Assembly (NCBI GenBank): GCA_035610365.1 | Contig: CM069436.1 | Location: forward strand, 61,457,505-61,521,504 | DNA: 64,000 nucleotides | Source: Aquatica leii | Taxonomy: Eukaryota > Arthropoda > Insecta > Coleoptera > Lampyridae | Reading direction: 5' to 3' | Shown: piece by piece, positions 27,201 to 42,200 of the stretch | How positions within the stretch are numbered: the stretch's first letter is position 1 | Layout of the letters: each line of letters begins with the position of its first letter | Translations under genes and position numbers: made by a program | Notes under the pieces: model-generated | Told to the model about the DNA's origin: nothing | Database searches by the model: none | The model's input: the letters and a program-made list of their open reading frames with translations, nothing else

Positions 27201-30200
27201 AAATTACACTAAAGAAACCGAAATCAACTAGCGTAAATCGTGTAACAGCTTTCAATAGAGAAAAAATTAGATTTGTTATGTTACCTTTAACACTTTAATA
27301 GATAAATAAAAATTTTCTTCAACAAGGATATGAAACCGGTATTACAACGGTGCAACATCCAATGAAAATAAATTTTGTGTTTATTTATGCCAGGAAAAGA
27401 ATGGCTGAGTAACAGACGTCCAGGCCGAAATTCATTAAATGGTTAAAACACATAGGGTTAAGTAACAAAAAAAAATCCAATGCTGTTATTATTAGATAAC
27501 CATTCCAGTCACTCTTCTTTAAATGTCTACAATTTTTGCAAAGAAAAAGAATTATTATTTTGACCATTCTGCCATATATGTTGCATCGAGTTCAACCACT
27601 TGACGTTACTTTTTATAGTTCTTTAAAGGCAGATTATAATTCGGAATGTGATAAATTTATGAGAAGTCGCCCAGGAGAAAAAATTGTACCCAATATCGCT
27701 GCCGATTTGTTCAATACAACTTTTGCGAAAATTGCAACTATTGAAAAAGTTACTAACGGTTTTGAGGTAATAAGAATATTCCCTGTAAACCTTGATTTCA
27801 GCGCCAAAGATTTTCCCTTGCTGAAAACTTACAACCAAAAAACTTTTATAAGCAGATTCATAGAAATGAACAAATAGAAGAGAGAAGAAGAGACAAAAGA
27901 GAAAAAGATAAAAACAAATAATAAAAGTAAACGCAAATAAAAATTGAGTAAAACAGAATTTATCATTTGCAGAAATAATACCAGTTCCTGTAAGTTTTAG
28001 AACGAAAAAAGAAAAAAAGTGGAAAAAAGCAACACTCCCAAATATTTACCGCGACTCCCATAAAAATCATTTTAAAAGAAAAGAAAACTGCAAAACAGAG
28101 AAGGCTGTAGTAGATATAACAGTTAAAACTAAAAAGAGTAAAAAGACAAGTTTTCAATAACTTTAATGTCACTAGCGTTGTGGTAAAAAAAGGCACCAAT
28201 AAAATATAACAGAAAACTAAGCTTAGTAAGAACACTAAGCTAACGTACCATAGCTGCGCCGAGGAAAAAGAAAAATAAGATGGCGAGGTTACCGAGGACA
28301 TTTGTATTGTTAATGTACCAAAAAAAAAATATTTGTGTGCAATTTCTGCTAACAAAAAATGTTCTGCATGAAGCAGCACTCCCAAATATTTACCGCGACT
28401 CCCATAAAAATCATTTTAAAAGAAAAGAAAACTGCAAAACAGAAAAGGCTGTAGTAGATATAACAGTTAAAACTAAAAAGAGTAAAAAGACAAGTTTTCG
28501 ATAACTTTAATGTCACTAGCGTTATGGTAAAAAAAAGGCACCAATAAAATATAACAGAAAACTAAGCTTAGTAAGAACACTAAGGTAACGTACCATAGCT
28601 GCGCCGAGGAAAAAAAAAATAAGACGGCGAGGTTACCGAGGACATTTGTATTGTTAATGTACCCAAAAAAAAATATTTGTGTGCAATTTCTGCCAATAAA
28701 AAATGTTCTGGGTAATTGCAGTCCCCGGCTGATATTACTCAGCACTGCGGGGTAAAATATCTGAAAAATTCAAAACTTTTCTTAATGGGGCGATATTCTC
28801 CCATTTCACTCTAAGCAAAGCCTTTGATTGTTTACAGTCATGCAATTTAACGTCAGCATAGATAACAAATAAAACATGCGCGTGTTGCACAAGATCGTAA
28901 CAAATAAAACATAATGAATTTGGTCCGCAGCTTAATGAGGCTAGAGACAGTAACCAAGACACACATCTTATTTGTTCGCTTCCTGAATATTATCGTTTTA
29001 TCTATTTTGAGGTTTTTGACAAGACAAGAAAATGGTTCGTTCAATGTTTGATCACCATGAAGGATTACAGACACTTAATTGTACAAAACATCGTATGCTA
29101 GGTAAACCCATTGCATCATTCATATGAAAACACTAGAAGTTGAACCTGTCCGTAGATGCAGTCAATACATAAAAACTAGGTAGCTAAAAATAAGATTTCT
29201 CTAAAAACTATGCGTGAAGATGAAAGTTAAACACTCGATCCTTTTATACTACTGCAGTTCACAATGACTCACGTGGCCGCATTCAAACAACGTCAAGAAA
29301 TTTGTAGTTTTTTTCATTTTGCGATACATGTAATCTTGCGGCGTTTCGAAGTGGTGTAATTGTAGACAAGATAAGTCATAAAGATGGCGGTCAACTATGT
29401 TCCCCTTTTTGAAATAATATCTCTAAACGCTCATTGACTGGTTTGCAAAATAATTTGCGGCAGTCAATGTTAAACAATTTGCGTGGATCCAAGACCGTGC
29501 TTAAACTCCGCGGTTTATTTATTTTTTAGTGTTGAAAACACTTACAGGGAGCTTGATTCGAAGGCTCGTGTAACGAAACGATGAAACACGCGGTGGTGCC
29601 CAATTTCACTTCATTTTTTGTATTTTTCGGATGCAGTGTTTATTATTATTAAACAAGATATTCCTTATAATTCGTTTTATGTTTTAAAAATATAATAAGT
29701 CTTAATTTCACTCAGCAGTGTTAAAAAAATAATTATAGTAATTGTAGAATTAGATCCGCGCTGCAAAAACGGTACAATATAGATGAAAATTGCACATAAA
29801 CAATTTATTGAGCACAAAATTTACTACAAAAAAGTCCGCGGGAGTGTATAATTATATCTAATAGTTTAAAGGCGGGTTGCACAAAGCAAATCAAAAATGT
29901 AACAACTGATTATTTCTCAAAACAATTGCTACATAGCCAATGAAACCACGTTTATTCGTGATGTAACAATTGATTTCAGAAATAATCACTTGCTACATTT
30001 TTGATTTGCTTTGTGCAACCCGCCTTAAGAGTTACAGAATTTTAATGTAATTTTTGTGCAACTTTGCACACTTGTATCTTCTAAGTTTATTGGTTATTTT
30101 AAGTTATTAAGGCCCGGTTTCACCAACTAAAATTTAACTGTAGATTAACTAACCTACGATTAAATTTAAAATCCTGTCATATCATTGGTTAGCTTAAAAC

Positions 30201-33200
30201 CACTAACCAATGATATGACAGGATTTTAAATTTATTCGTAGGTTAGTTAATCTACAGTTAAATTTTAGTTGGTGAAACCGGACCTAAGCAAATCATTTCA
30301 ATACAAAAATTGTGGCCGTTTTGATGCAGACATGATTTACAAGAAAAACAACTCTTACGACACCGACAAAGCTACCCTTAATCGCAAAAAAAGCCGCGGT
30401 GGTCACCAAAAGCAACTTGACCGAAACACAGATGTTCTACTAAACCGATAATTTATATTCCAATTTTAAAATGCATAAACGAAATAATTTAATAAACCTG
30501 ATCAGCAATTACTGGTTTAAGTCATAAACGATTTCACTGGAAAGTTATCAACATAAGACGAAAGTATGTAAAATAAAATTTGAGTAAATTTTGAATGTTG
30601 AAATTGTATCAACAGTCAAGCAATTGTAAATATTATTACCGTTATAAATCAGTTAAGACTAGAGAAAGGATTTATGTCATAGTAAGGTTAATTTTTTTAA
30701 TGTTTTTTTATAGTCAGTAGCACAATTGTTTAATATTAATAGGTGAAAAACTGATAGAATCGGTAAATTTTTGAATTGTTAAACGGATTCATTGTTATTG
30801 GTCAATTTTTAAATTATTCAAATTACCAGTCCACCAATAATAAATTCGTTAACTTTTAAAATGTATTTTTTACATACGTTTCGAGCTTTAAAATAATGAA
30901 GCTCATCTTCAGAAAAGTCTACAAAAAATATTTACAACTTATAAAAAGTTAAGATTACAAAAAGTTTTTTAACTTACACTTTTTGAAAAATGTCAAATAT
31001 GAAAATTTGTAACTAGATAATTAAAAAATCTAAGTTTTACAAAATGTTAAATGTAAATTATTTTAAAAAAGGAAGATGGTGCAATTTAGAAACAAATCTA
31101 AAAAAATTTAAGTTTAAAATCATAATTGAAATTGGTTTGATCTTTCAACAAAAAAATTTTATGTGATATTTTAATATAAATCAACTAGTAATTCAAGAAT
31201 TTGTTTGTTATTGATGATATTAAAAGGATGAACCAATTTGTAAGAAAAAAGAGTATGACGATTATCCTAAACATGTTGTGGAAATGTAGATTTTGCTGAA
31301 CTTGGATTAAAAAATAGTTCAAAATACATTAATAGTATACATTCTTATTTTTGAAAATTGTAATAAACCTTGTTCATTATATTACGTAGGTAACATTGTG
31401 TTTGTTTTCAACACCTTCCGATAATTGCAAGATTTACGATATCTGTGAATTTTTTTTTATTTTCATCTTTTTTATAAATTTTAATTTGATTTTACACATA
31501 TTTTGACAAGAACGTCGAGATAAAATACTAAACCTTTAAGTGCAGCGCGAATTAATTAGGTTAGAGAACCATTGGCATTAAATCCAGACTTAGATACCGC
31601 TATAAAGTATAGCAAAGTAACAATAACAGAACAAAAATTGTTATTAACTGAAATGGATTTTCTTATAAAATCCACAAGAAAATTGACAACTGAACATATT
31701 ATGTATAACGAGTTAAGAGATGATGAAGATGGAGTAAACGCCAAAAGTAAGAAGCATAAGAGAACGCCGTAGAACAATATATTCATAATCAATCATTCGG
31801 ACTTGGAATGTAGTATTAATATGCCATTTCATAAGCAACAATCGGATTTGGATTTACACATAGTTAGTGAGATATTAAACTTTACTTTGAAATTATTGTC
31901 TGATGAACATACATACATATATAGTAAAAAATAAAGTTAATAAAAATACATAAACAACTCAAACGATAAATGTGCAATGCATGAAAAATATAAAAAGTTT
32001 TTTTAAAAAACGATAGCAAAACATAGAGAGAATAACAACACGAAATTAACATGAAAAAGGAAGAGAAACCTGATAGAAAATGAACGAAGCACGTAATAAC
32101 CTAGAAAAATATAATGCAACAAAGACAATTGTTTATTTTTAAATGGTTTCAAACACTTTCACGGGTATTACAACACGAAACTTTGAAAAAAAGTCAATTA
32201 CACCCTTTAGTTTGCAATTAAATTTATTCCTTCGAAAATTAAAATTTATAATCGTGTTCAATCGCGATAAAAAACTGCACGTAAAGTTAAGACTTAATTA
32301 AATCAGAAAGAAACTCGAAATTTCAATTAGTATTCGCAAAAGAATGAAAATGATGACGCTGTTTTAAAATTATTATTATGGATTTTTTCTTCAAAACGTT
32401 AACTGATATTAGAGCGTCTAACATTCACGTCAGATTTCATTATCTTCTAATTGACGCTGGATTAAATTTTAACTTAATATAATCCTTTATGATTAATAAA
32501 AGCACATCGTCTATGACCTTTTTTTGCGGAATTAAAATTAAGAAGACTTACCTCGGTGCCTTGAACTTTTAATTTCATGTGATCCTCTCGTGTTGTTTTT
32601 CCATCTTTCCTCTTTTTCCAACAATAGCCGTCTCTTCTGTAGCGAACCTTCTTCCGACTGTACAATAACATGGAACCGCTTTTCGGCCTGTAAAAAAAAT
32701 GTTTATCATTTTTTTTTCAATTCATTTAAGTTAGCAAACGTTATTTTCTTTACAACCACAAAACGTGAATGGCCACCTACGTTTTCTAACATAACCATCA
32801 AACTCGGACATGGGCTTTCAGGGTTAAGTGTCGACATAAAATGGAAGCGGTTCGTCCGCAATTACACTGCTATATTGTCTGCATAAAACTGATATTAAAT
32901 TTAAGATAAAACAGACAGACAATAACTTCGTTTCCTTTTAACAACAACATCTACATATTCGTTCGTTTTTTAATTTTTAACATCCCAAAACAATTTGAGT
33001 TTAATGCTTCTCAATGTAATTACGACCGAATGTGCGTTAAATTTATAACGGCATAAAAAAGTTCAATTTTCTCAACTTTAAAATAGACTTCATATTATTT
33101 ACAAAAAAAATAATTTCAAGTACACATTTAAATTTAAAAAAAAATCAATGTGAAAAACGTATCGTAATATAAGCAAAATATAAAACAAACGCATAAAAAC

Positions 33201-36200
33201 TGTACAGACACGTTCAAAAGTTTTATCATTCTATTGCAATTTTAATCATCTCAAATTTCGAGCATCTTTCATTAGATAGTTTTCCTTAAATTGCTATCAT
33301 CAAACGTAACAATATTACATTTTCTTTATTCTAATTTGACTATTATTCTGTTACGATTTCATTCTTAATTACGTTTATCTGTTTTATGTTTCTAACACTG
33401 TAGTAGCACAGGAAGATGTACAAAATTATAAATATAAGAAACAATACCGAGTGACTATTTTACAATGCTCAATACTAGAATATCGAAAATAGTAACAGAT
33501 ATAAAATTGGATAAATAGAAAAGGTTTTGTAACTATAGTTCTACAGTATATTTACAAATAAATATTTACAACAAATTTGATTTTTAACAAATACCGGATG
33601 ATGCTGAATTAGTATCTTTTGTCAATGACAAAAAAACATTAGTATATTTTTCCATTTTAATTAATTTTTGTTACGAGAAAGAGTATCACAGCGAGACAAT
33701 AAACTAGTAAACGAGTTGACATTTGCAAATGCACTAAGGAAGTCCTAGTTATGGAATCAATCGATAAGGAGTTAATGAAGTTACAATCAGTAAGCAGTGG
33801 CAGCCATTGAAAGTAAATAAAATTGCACGAGTGAGAAATCCCTGCTTAAGATGTGGGCGCTGACATCGTCCCGCTACATGCTATATAGCCACGTGGATAT
33901 AGTGTGGTGATATTTCGACACACACAAAAAAAGTGTTAAACTGGTAGAAAAAGTTGTAAACCTAATATACACTGCGAGCATTTAAGTATGTCCATATTAA
34001 AACTACTCCCTAGGTTGATCTCAACAGTTTTTCCATTAAAGTTAAGTAACTTAAGAATTTCAGATTTTATAACTGCGTTTGAATTTTTGTAACTACTTTA
34101 TAACAGACCCGTGTATCTACAATCGTTTTATTTTCACATTTGCGTTTAGTCAAGATTTAAATGCGTTTAGTTAATTGGTTTGACGTATTTCCAACATCTT
34201 TGTCTTTTCGTATTTTTAAGAATTTTTTTTTAATTAACTATGGTTAACGTTGTTAAAACATCAGTTTGTCAGTTTTCGCCGATTTAGTATTTCCTTTGTG
34301 TTGCATTATAATTTATGTTTCCAACTGACATTCGATATTATGGTTGTTTATTTATTTTACCGTCATTAAGAGTTTCGTTTATACTTCGTTATCTTTGCTT
34401 GCAGTTGCATGTACGACGTGACAAACCTCATCCAAACTCACGTATGACTACGTTATGGTTATAATTTTGCATCTCTATTGCATTTTGATCATATAGGATT
34501 TCTTTTGAAAACTCTAAGCGGTTCGTGCAACATTTATAAATGAGAACATTCTTAGTTAATTAAGCAGTTAATATTCTAATTTAATCTCAGAAAACATTAA
34601 CATGTGACAGTGTCGCAGTTCCTCTAAATTCAAGATAGCAATTTGCTGCTGTATAACAATGTGTTTGTGAAATATTTAAGTTGGAAGTTTAATGCTTCGT
34701 TTTCGTTCTGTTAACGGATTTAATCATCGTCAAACACAACCCAGCGTTCCCGTATGGTTATGTGGTAAAAACTTTAGTTTCTTACTTTCATCATTTATTT
34801 TCGCTTAAAGCAGATCACCCCAAACTGACTGCGGCCAACCAAGAAAACACGTCTATGAAATATCACGATTAGAACTTTAAATACCTTAAAATAACAATTT
34901 TACCGTTTGGTTTGCTCTTAATTGCAAAAAGGCTTCCACGTTTGTGAATCAAAGCCTATTACGATTTAACTTACTGACGCTTCAGTTTGGTGTAAATGTA
35001 CATTTTGGTGATTTACAATTGAAGACAGTTATCAAATTTAGTGCAAAAAATTAAAGTAACTATATCCTCAATTAAGATAATTAAGTCTAATCTTTGTTTT
35101 TTTTTGGTATTATAAGTATTTAAGTTTCGTTATTTAACCTCATTGATTTTGTAGACCCAAAAACCTTTGAATTTAATTTAATTGCACTTTTAGTATCATT
35201 TTAAATTCAATTTACTTTTCAGTAACATTTATTTGGTAATCTTATTTCGGTTTTTTTAACTAAATTTTTAAATTTTGTTTGTTCATTTCATCTTATATTT
35301 TATTTATTTTATTTCTTCTATGTACTAAATGTTATATTTTTCAAATATAACTAAGCTGTTAATCAATTAGGCTGTACGCGAATCAATTTTTTTTTGTTTT
35401 GTCTTTTTAGAATTTAGAGACTACACACTGAAAGGTAGGTCTTAATAGTGTGTACATCGCATGACACGTACTGTGGTTGGCAAGGTCAAGAATCCTATTT
35501 GAGTTATTAACCTTCCTGGCGCCTTTTGATTTGGCTTTGGCTTTTCCATTTGAGCTTCGGACAATACTTCGTTCAAGTTACCAATAATTTGATTAATTAA
35601 GTAATTTTCATTTGCATGTAACAATTTAATAATCCACAAAACGGCGATGTAAGTATCGAACTTCATTTTAGGATAAACATGAAGGGATGTACATATTGAT
35701 ATTTTTTTAATTAAATGTAGAGAATAAGAAAAATAAATCTCTTATTAAAGTAGTAATAATTAATGATAAATCTGTGAACAAGAAAATTGCTACGGGAGCT
35801 AATGTGTCAATAATTTTGAGCCCATGTACAACGAAAATAAAGTCTGTTGTCTGTCTGTAAAAATATTTCAAGGTCCTGATGGGTATAAATTATTTGGATA
35901 AAATATTTTCCAGTTGGAGGCAAAGCATCAAAAGATTCTGTCACCTGCAATGTTGTGAAGTATGGTGTTAAGAATATTGACGCCTTTGTCACTAAAAAGC
36001 ATTATTGAGTAGATATACCAAAATAATTTATTAAAAAATTTGTAAAAAATATAATATATTTTGAAAAGAAATAAGTAAGACCATAAACGTAAATTTTAAA
36101 TATTTTGGGTTAATAGTCATAGAAGGACTTAAAAATGCAGACAAAAAAAGAAAAACCCCAGATTCGGTGTAGGCAGGAAGGATATATTTTAGGCAGTTGG

Positions 36201-39200
36201 AGACGACATGGCGCTTTCAAAACTTTTTAACTTTTGACATCAGTGTTTACGTTAGTATTATCCGGAACTATTACTGCAACTCGCTGTAAACTACGTACTA
36301 AATACGTCATTTTTGGAAACAACGCGTTTGGTATTTTTGTTGCTTTACATATATACGTCGCAGCATCAGCACACATTAGTCAAACATTTTCGTATATTAT
36401 AGGTTCCGGTCACAAAATACAAAAACTGTCATTATTGACAAGAGCAAAAAATTCTACACATTTTAGTTCTACGTCTGCAGTTTCATTTAGAAATATGCAT
36501 GATTTGTGTCAGTTTCTCCAAAGTTTTGAAACGTAACACTAACAAAAGCTGTACACAATTCCGAGTAATTAGGGCTTTTATTATGTTTTCTCTTTTAGCA
36601 TCTTAAAAGGTCTAGAAAATTGCAAATACAATTTTGTTAATAATCATTCAACTCAATGTCTTTTTTATTGATTAACTCGTTTACGTACAAGGTGACACAA
36701 AAATACAAAAATTTTTGAAATGCGTAGTAGCAGCCATAAGCAGGTGGCAGCACTATGGGACAGTAATCTTGAGCAAGTAAACACTTCGCCATCTTAGTAA
36801 CCATGGTCAGTAGAACGGGAACAGTTTGCGTTAACCATAAAAATGTTTTATAAAAACAGTGATAGTTTGGAAGCTACGCAGAAGGAGTTTTAAAAATTTT
36901 ACAACTCAGAACGTCATGGGCACGGCCCATCCAAGCACGCGGTAAAGGGTTAGATTAATAACGTTGAAGAGACTAGATCTGCCCTAAAAAAGAAACCAAC
37001 AGGACGACCAAGAAGTGCTCGCACTCCACAGAACATTAATGTTGTACGCTTGTCTGTCTTGCGGAGCCCACGACGTTCATTTCGTAAGCAAGCAACTGCG
37101 GTTAAAATGTCCCGGGAGAGTCTCATCTATATAAGCAGCAGATAGTGCAAGAACTAAAGGAAAGCGATTACAAGTTGCGATTAGAATTCTATCATCAAAT
37201 GATAACAAAAATAAACAATGACAATGAATTGCTAAGCAAGTTGTGAATGTTAAATGAGGTCCATTTTCATCCACATTTCACTGCACAGATACAAATCTAA
37301 TAAACAGAGGATAACAGTAACTCTTAATGCGCATCGTTACGTGCAGATGGTACAATATTTCGTTACAACCTGAACTGTAAAATTTTCCACACGTTCAAGA
37401 ACCATGGTTTAAACAGAATGGAGCAACATCACACACGCTATACGGCAATCAATGGAAGCTGTGGGAGAATTGTCGGTAACAATGTGATCTCAAGATTCGG
37501 TAACGTTTCCTGGCCCCCTAGACCGCCAGATTTGTCCGTTTGTGGTTTTTTCTTGTGGGTTTAACTCAAGTTTAAAGTGTACCCGACTCAGCCAAAAACT
37601 CTGGATGAGTTAAAACAAAGAATTAAATATGAAATTCACAGTATCTCCGTTGAGATGTCAATAAGGAATCTCAACACCAAATTTCAAGAATGCTTCCGTA
37701 CAGGAGGACGGCATTTAAAAGACGCGATTATTAAAAAATAATAAATTCCGTTAATGTTTCTTAAATGGCAAATTTGAAGGTTTCAATTACTATAAATAAA
37801 ACATGTTTCTTCTATCATTCTTGGTTTTATTGGATTGTTGAAAAATTCCCATTTTTTTTCACTTTTCAAAGAAAACTGATGCTGTCTTTATTCATTCGTA
37901 ATCTGATCATTGTCATTTACTCATTCATCGTAAATCATTAACTAATTACGTCATTTTAATGTGAACCATAACACTTTGGATAATAAGCTGTATTGTAAAA
38001 CTACTAAAAAGTATGTGAAAATCTCTTAAAACCTTATTATGCATTAATGTAATTATGTTTTAAAAAGTTAATATAATTACAGACAAAAAAAGGGACCACC
38101 ACATAAACTTGAAATAACTTTTCCAATTTACAAGTTGTTTGCAATAGACTTTACACATGTTACGTGTTTATTAAACACTATTGAAATAGTTTGCCATAAA
38201 TCAATTAACAATAGACACACTCTGCAAGGAAACGAAAACTCTATTTGTCTAATTGTTGACATATCTTATTAAATCATTTAATTAATAAAGCGTCGTTTTT
38301 CTTTGAATATTAATGAATTTCTTTGCATTAAGTTAACTAATGGTCTAGAAAAAATATCCTTAATGATAATTCTTCTTCGCGAAGTGTATTCACAGAGAGA
38401 AGTTGCAGTTTTCAAGAAAGCGGTTTGCCACAATTCATGACTTCAAAAATGATCTTGGATAGTCACTGGAACAGAAACTTCAACTACAACAACAAGTAGA
38501 AGACTGAAGAAAGTCAATGTGTCTGCTAGAAAACCCGCAACCGGTCCAATTTTCAAAACTACACACAAAAGAAATCGTTTAAACGTTTGTCAAAATCATC
38601 AAGGTTTAAACAAGGGGCAACGGAACTCCGCTTTGTTTTTTTTGAACAGATTCCTGTTGAACAAGAATTGATTTGAGGTGGGATACAATTTAAAGGCCGT
38701 GGAGAATTGGTTGTGATCGGTCACTAACTGCAAGAATATTTAGAGACGCGATTATTCTACCTCATTTTTATCCATCTGCCGGAAATTTCGGCAATGGATT
38801 CATTTTCATGCAAGACAATGCCAAACCTCATACAACTAATATTGTTACAACTGCGTTGAGAGATGCAAATATACAATGTTTAGAATCGTTTGCCTAAATC
38901 CCTGATATAAATCCTATTCAGCATCTTTCGGGTCAAGTGGATCAACAACAGAAAAACGCACCAAAACCGTCAGTATATTTTGATGAGCTCTTTAACATGC
39001 TAGATCAAAAATGAGAACAGATATCTTAAGAAAGGATACGAAACTGAATCTCATGCATTCCGAGAGGAGTAAAAAAGTGTATTGCTGCAAGAGGAGAGCA
39101 TACACATTATTAATGTTAAATTCATGAGAAGACCATTGGTATTTTAGTTTAATTTTTAATTGTTTTTCTTCAGGTCCATACAAGTGTTTGTTAATTTTAA

Positions 39201-42200
39201 TAGCTGTTAAATCAACTAAAGCTGTAAGGAAACACTTCGGTTTATATATTTATTCGTTTCATTAAATTTTGTTATCTTGTTTTAAATTTATTTTGAATTT
39301 TACTAGTGATTTCTTAATTTTCTGTATATGCATTTATAAAAAAAAAATCAAAAATATCCAAGCATACAAATGCGTAAATATCTGGAGCTCATTCATAATG
39401 AAGTTCGAGGTAACAAAACCATTTTATTGTTCGTAACGCTGTTCGTCTACGGTTTTTATTTTTTTAACGAATACAGCCCTCACCTAGTATTTTGTTAGTT
39501 AGATAAAACTTATTTGCAAAATGTTAAACCCTCCAAAAATGATTTCTTCATTTATTATTTAGTTCACGTCGATATTTTTATTACCAAACATCGAAAATAT
39601 AATAAAAGGTAATAAAAACCAAAACTATTTGTCAATAAAAACAATATTAACAATAAAAAAGAAAAATAACTTTTTATTTAACACTTCAAAAAAATCGAAA
39701 AATATGCGCCTTCGTGATCACGATAAACCTTAGAAATCAAAATTTTAGTTTTTGCGTTTATATTGATCTTAAGTATTTTGTTTTTGTTATTTCCAACTCG
39801 AAAAACTTTTGCAACAAAGAGAATTACATTTCGGATGTTTTAATTAATTGAATAAACAACCTCTTACTTTATTAATATAATCCAATATGTCTGTTGTTGC
39901 TTCGAGTTGTGATTACATCTTTTTTTTTCAACAGAAAAAACAAATAAAATGGTCTTTAGCGAAATAAAAGTCATCTTTACATTATTTGGAGGCAACAAGA
40001 TGTTAATATTTACTTTATGAAATTGAAAACAAAATGAAAAGTAAACCTACCAAATCGAATATTTGTTTATGTGTTAGTATATGTATATGTATTTATTTTA
40101 CGCTACTTTATTTCAATTTGAATAAATACGCAGCTACATCTACTAAATTAAAACCTTTTGTTCATTTACCCTACAGCTATGTAACATAATATTTAAATTT
40201 TGAAATATTTTTGTTTTTACTTTCCTTATTAAACATCAAAAGCTCTTTTTTCGAAATAAAAAAAAATAATGAAATGTTTAACACAGAAAATCATTTTGAA
40301 AATTTCCAAACGAGCGATTGTTATTTTATTAGTGATTATTCATTACAGTGTTAACAATTTTATGCCTAATTTGCTACGCATTATCAGCACCAGTTTCATA
40401 AAGACATTAAATTGCTCATTGTTTGTGAGCCGTTAAGTATTTATATGATTTGCGATATTTTTTATTTAATGCAGCAAAATTTCAGTATGTTCTAACGCAA
40501 ATCGTTTAAAGCTTGTGCTTGTTTAGTGAACATAAAAACAATTTGTGCGATTAATTATGAAAGCATAATACTTTGAAAAGTATTAACTTGCTACTGATTC
40601 AAAAACAGCATTAAAGACATTCAAGTAAAGAAAACAGCTAAGTTGTATAAACAGTAAAATTAAAAACTAAAATAACTATGTAGCAAATGTTCAACATAAA
40701 TTACATCTTAGCTTACTAAGTTTGATCTCAAAATAAATTTAACAATAATATAGGTATTATATAGGTACCAAGATTGAGAGCGGTATTATTATAGCCCTAA
40801 CAATAAGATTTGCTTGAAATAGAACCTAAACTTAAAATTTAGTTTAGTGCGTAACGTAACTAATGCAATCGCTTATGGCTTTAATGTTTAGTACTACACA
40901 GTTAGATCTAGCCATCTAGTCAAAAACCGAACGATCCTTAGACCTTATTTCTCAAAACCGCACTTGGGGCTTATTGAGCCCGCCGTTCTTATCAACTGCC
41001 AGTGTGTCATTTGTAAGCAACCTTTACACTACTTGTGACAATGACAATGTCTTTTGAGCCGTAAAGTGTTATAAAAAGATCTTAATCTTGAATTAATTGC
41101 GCAGTTGTGAGTTACATTCCACAAAGTCCTTTATATCTAAAATCCTTGAAATCCAAAAACTTCGCATGCTGGGTTCCGTTGTGGTTTGAAACATATCAGC
41201 GTTTTAGATGATTCATCATGCGATGTTGGGAGTTTAGTAATGCTCTTAGTACCCCATAGTTAAGAGAGTTAGTATGAGTGACCTTATCTTCAGCCTAAAC
41301 CTTTTTCAATTTTTTTTTCAAGTTTTTTTTTCAAGATTGGTGTCTGATGTTACTGGAATTATTCTTCACAAGTGTTTGATGGCAGAGCCATCTCATAGTA
41401 TAAATTTACTATTACTAACTCAACGTATTTACCATCGTTTATAGCTATCTACAGTGGAATTATTCTGTTCTTAGTATAAAACTAGAGACTATCAAATTAT
41501 AACCAGTACGTAATAAGTTTTATGACATGGCATTAAAGTTTTGTTTTTATAAATATTAAGCGCAAAGTCATTTTTTTATTAACATTCAGAGCACAATGTT
41601 AATTCTATTGCTGTTTGTAGGTTATTTATTCAACCAAAGTTTGTTTATCGATTAGTCTTGCCGATAGCTATCAATATTCGGCTGATTTCCCTTGAAACGC
41701 CGTCGTGCTATATATGCACTTAAACATGGCAATCAAGTCGTCCCAAGGTGAACTTGGCTTCAAGCGTTTTTTTAGCGCTTTTTATGTTGTCGATATTTAA
41801 TTTCTACATGCTTTAAGTTTTGTCAAGCGGCACTAATGAAAGCTACGGCCAAGTACATCTGGCATTTTATGGTACTATATATGATGTACTCTAAACTCAA
41901 AAAAAAAATACACTAATAGCTGAAAACGTATTAGCTGGGGTGAGTAACTTTATTAGACGAATGACGACGTCGACGTACCCTTGTTTTTTAGTTGATTGCG
42001 CTCTCATCATCAACTTCTACGGCGTTCACAGTTAAACATAGACCTCTCTCATCCATTTTCAACTTTCCTTGTTTTGCGCTCTCTGTTGCCAGTTAGTACC
42101 AAGTCTCTTAACATCATTTGTCCAGCACGTCGGTAGCTTTCCTCTGCTACGCCTTCAACTCTTAGACTCCAATCTGTCATTTTACACCTTTACCTAGTGC

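Larger units (their letters stand above)
30285..36690. other. AT-rich Camta intron DNA around the 32.55-32.69 kb exon
   Basis: Apart from the Camta exon and the ribozyme-like core, nothing is firmly recognised. A forward open stretch at 31559-31772 has protein-like composition but no known motif. Open frames at 35.44-35.67 and 36.23-36.54 kb are also unrecognised. The rest is A/T-rich non-coding DNA. Confidence 0.45.

Noticed and set aside
27963..28745. Reverse open frames rich in Phe and Leu that look like membrane proteins
   Set aside because: They are antisense to the A-rich, Lys-coding tail of the pogo-like element; the hydrophobicity comes from T-rich codons.
35442..35666. 74-codon reverse open frame (MKFDTYIAVLWIIKLLHANE)
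   Set aside because: Protein-like in part, but with no recognisable domain, partner exon or conservation clue.
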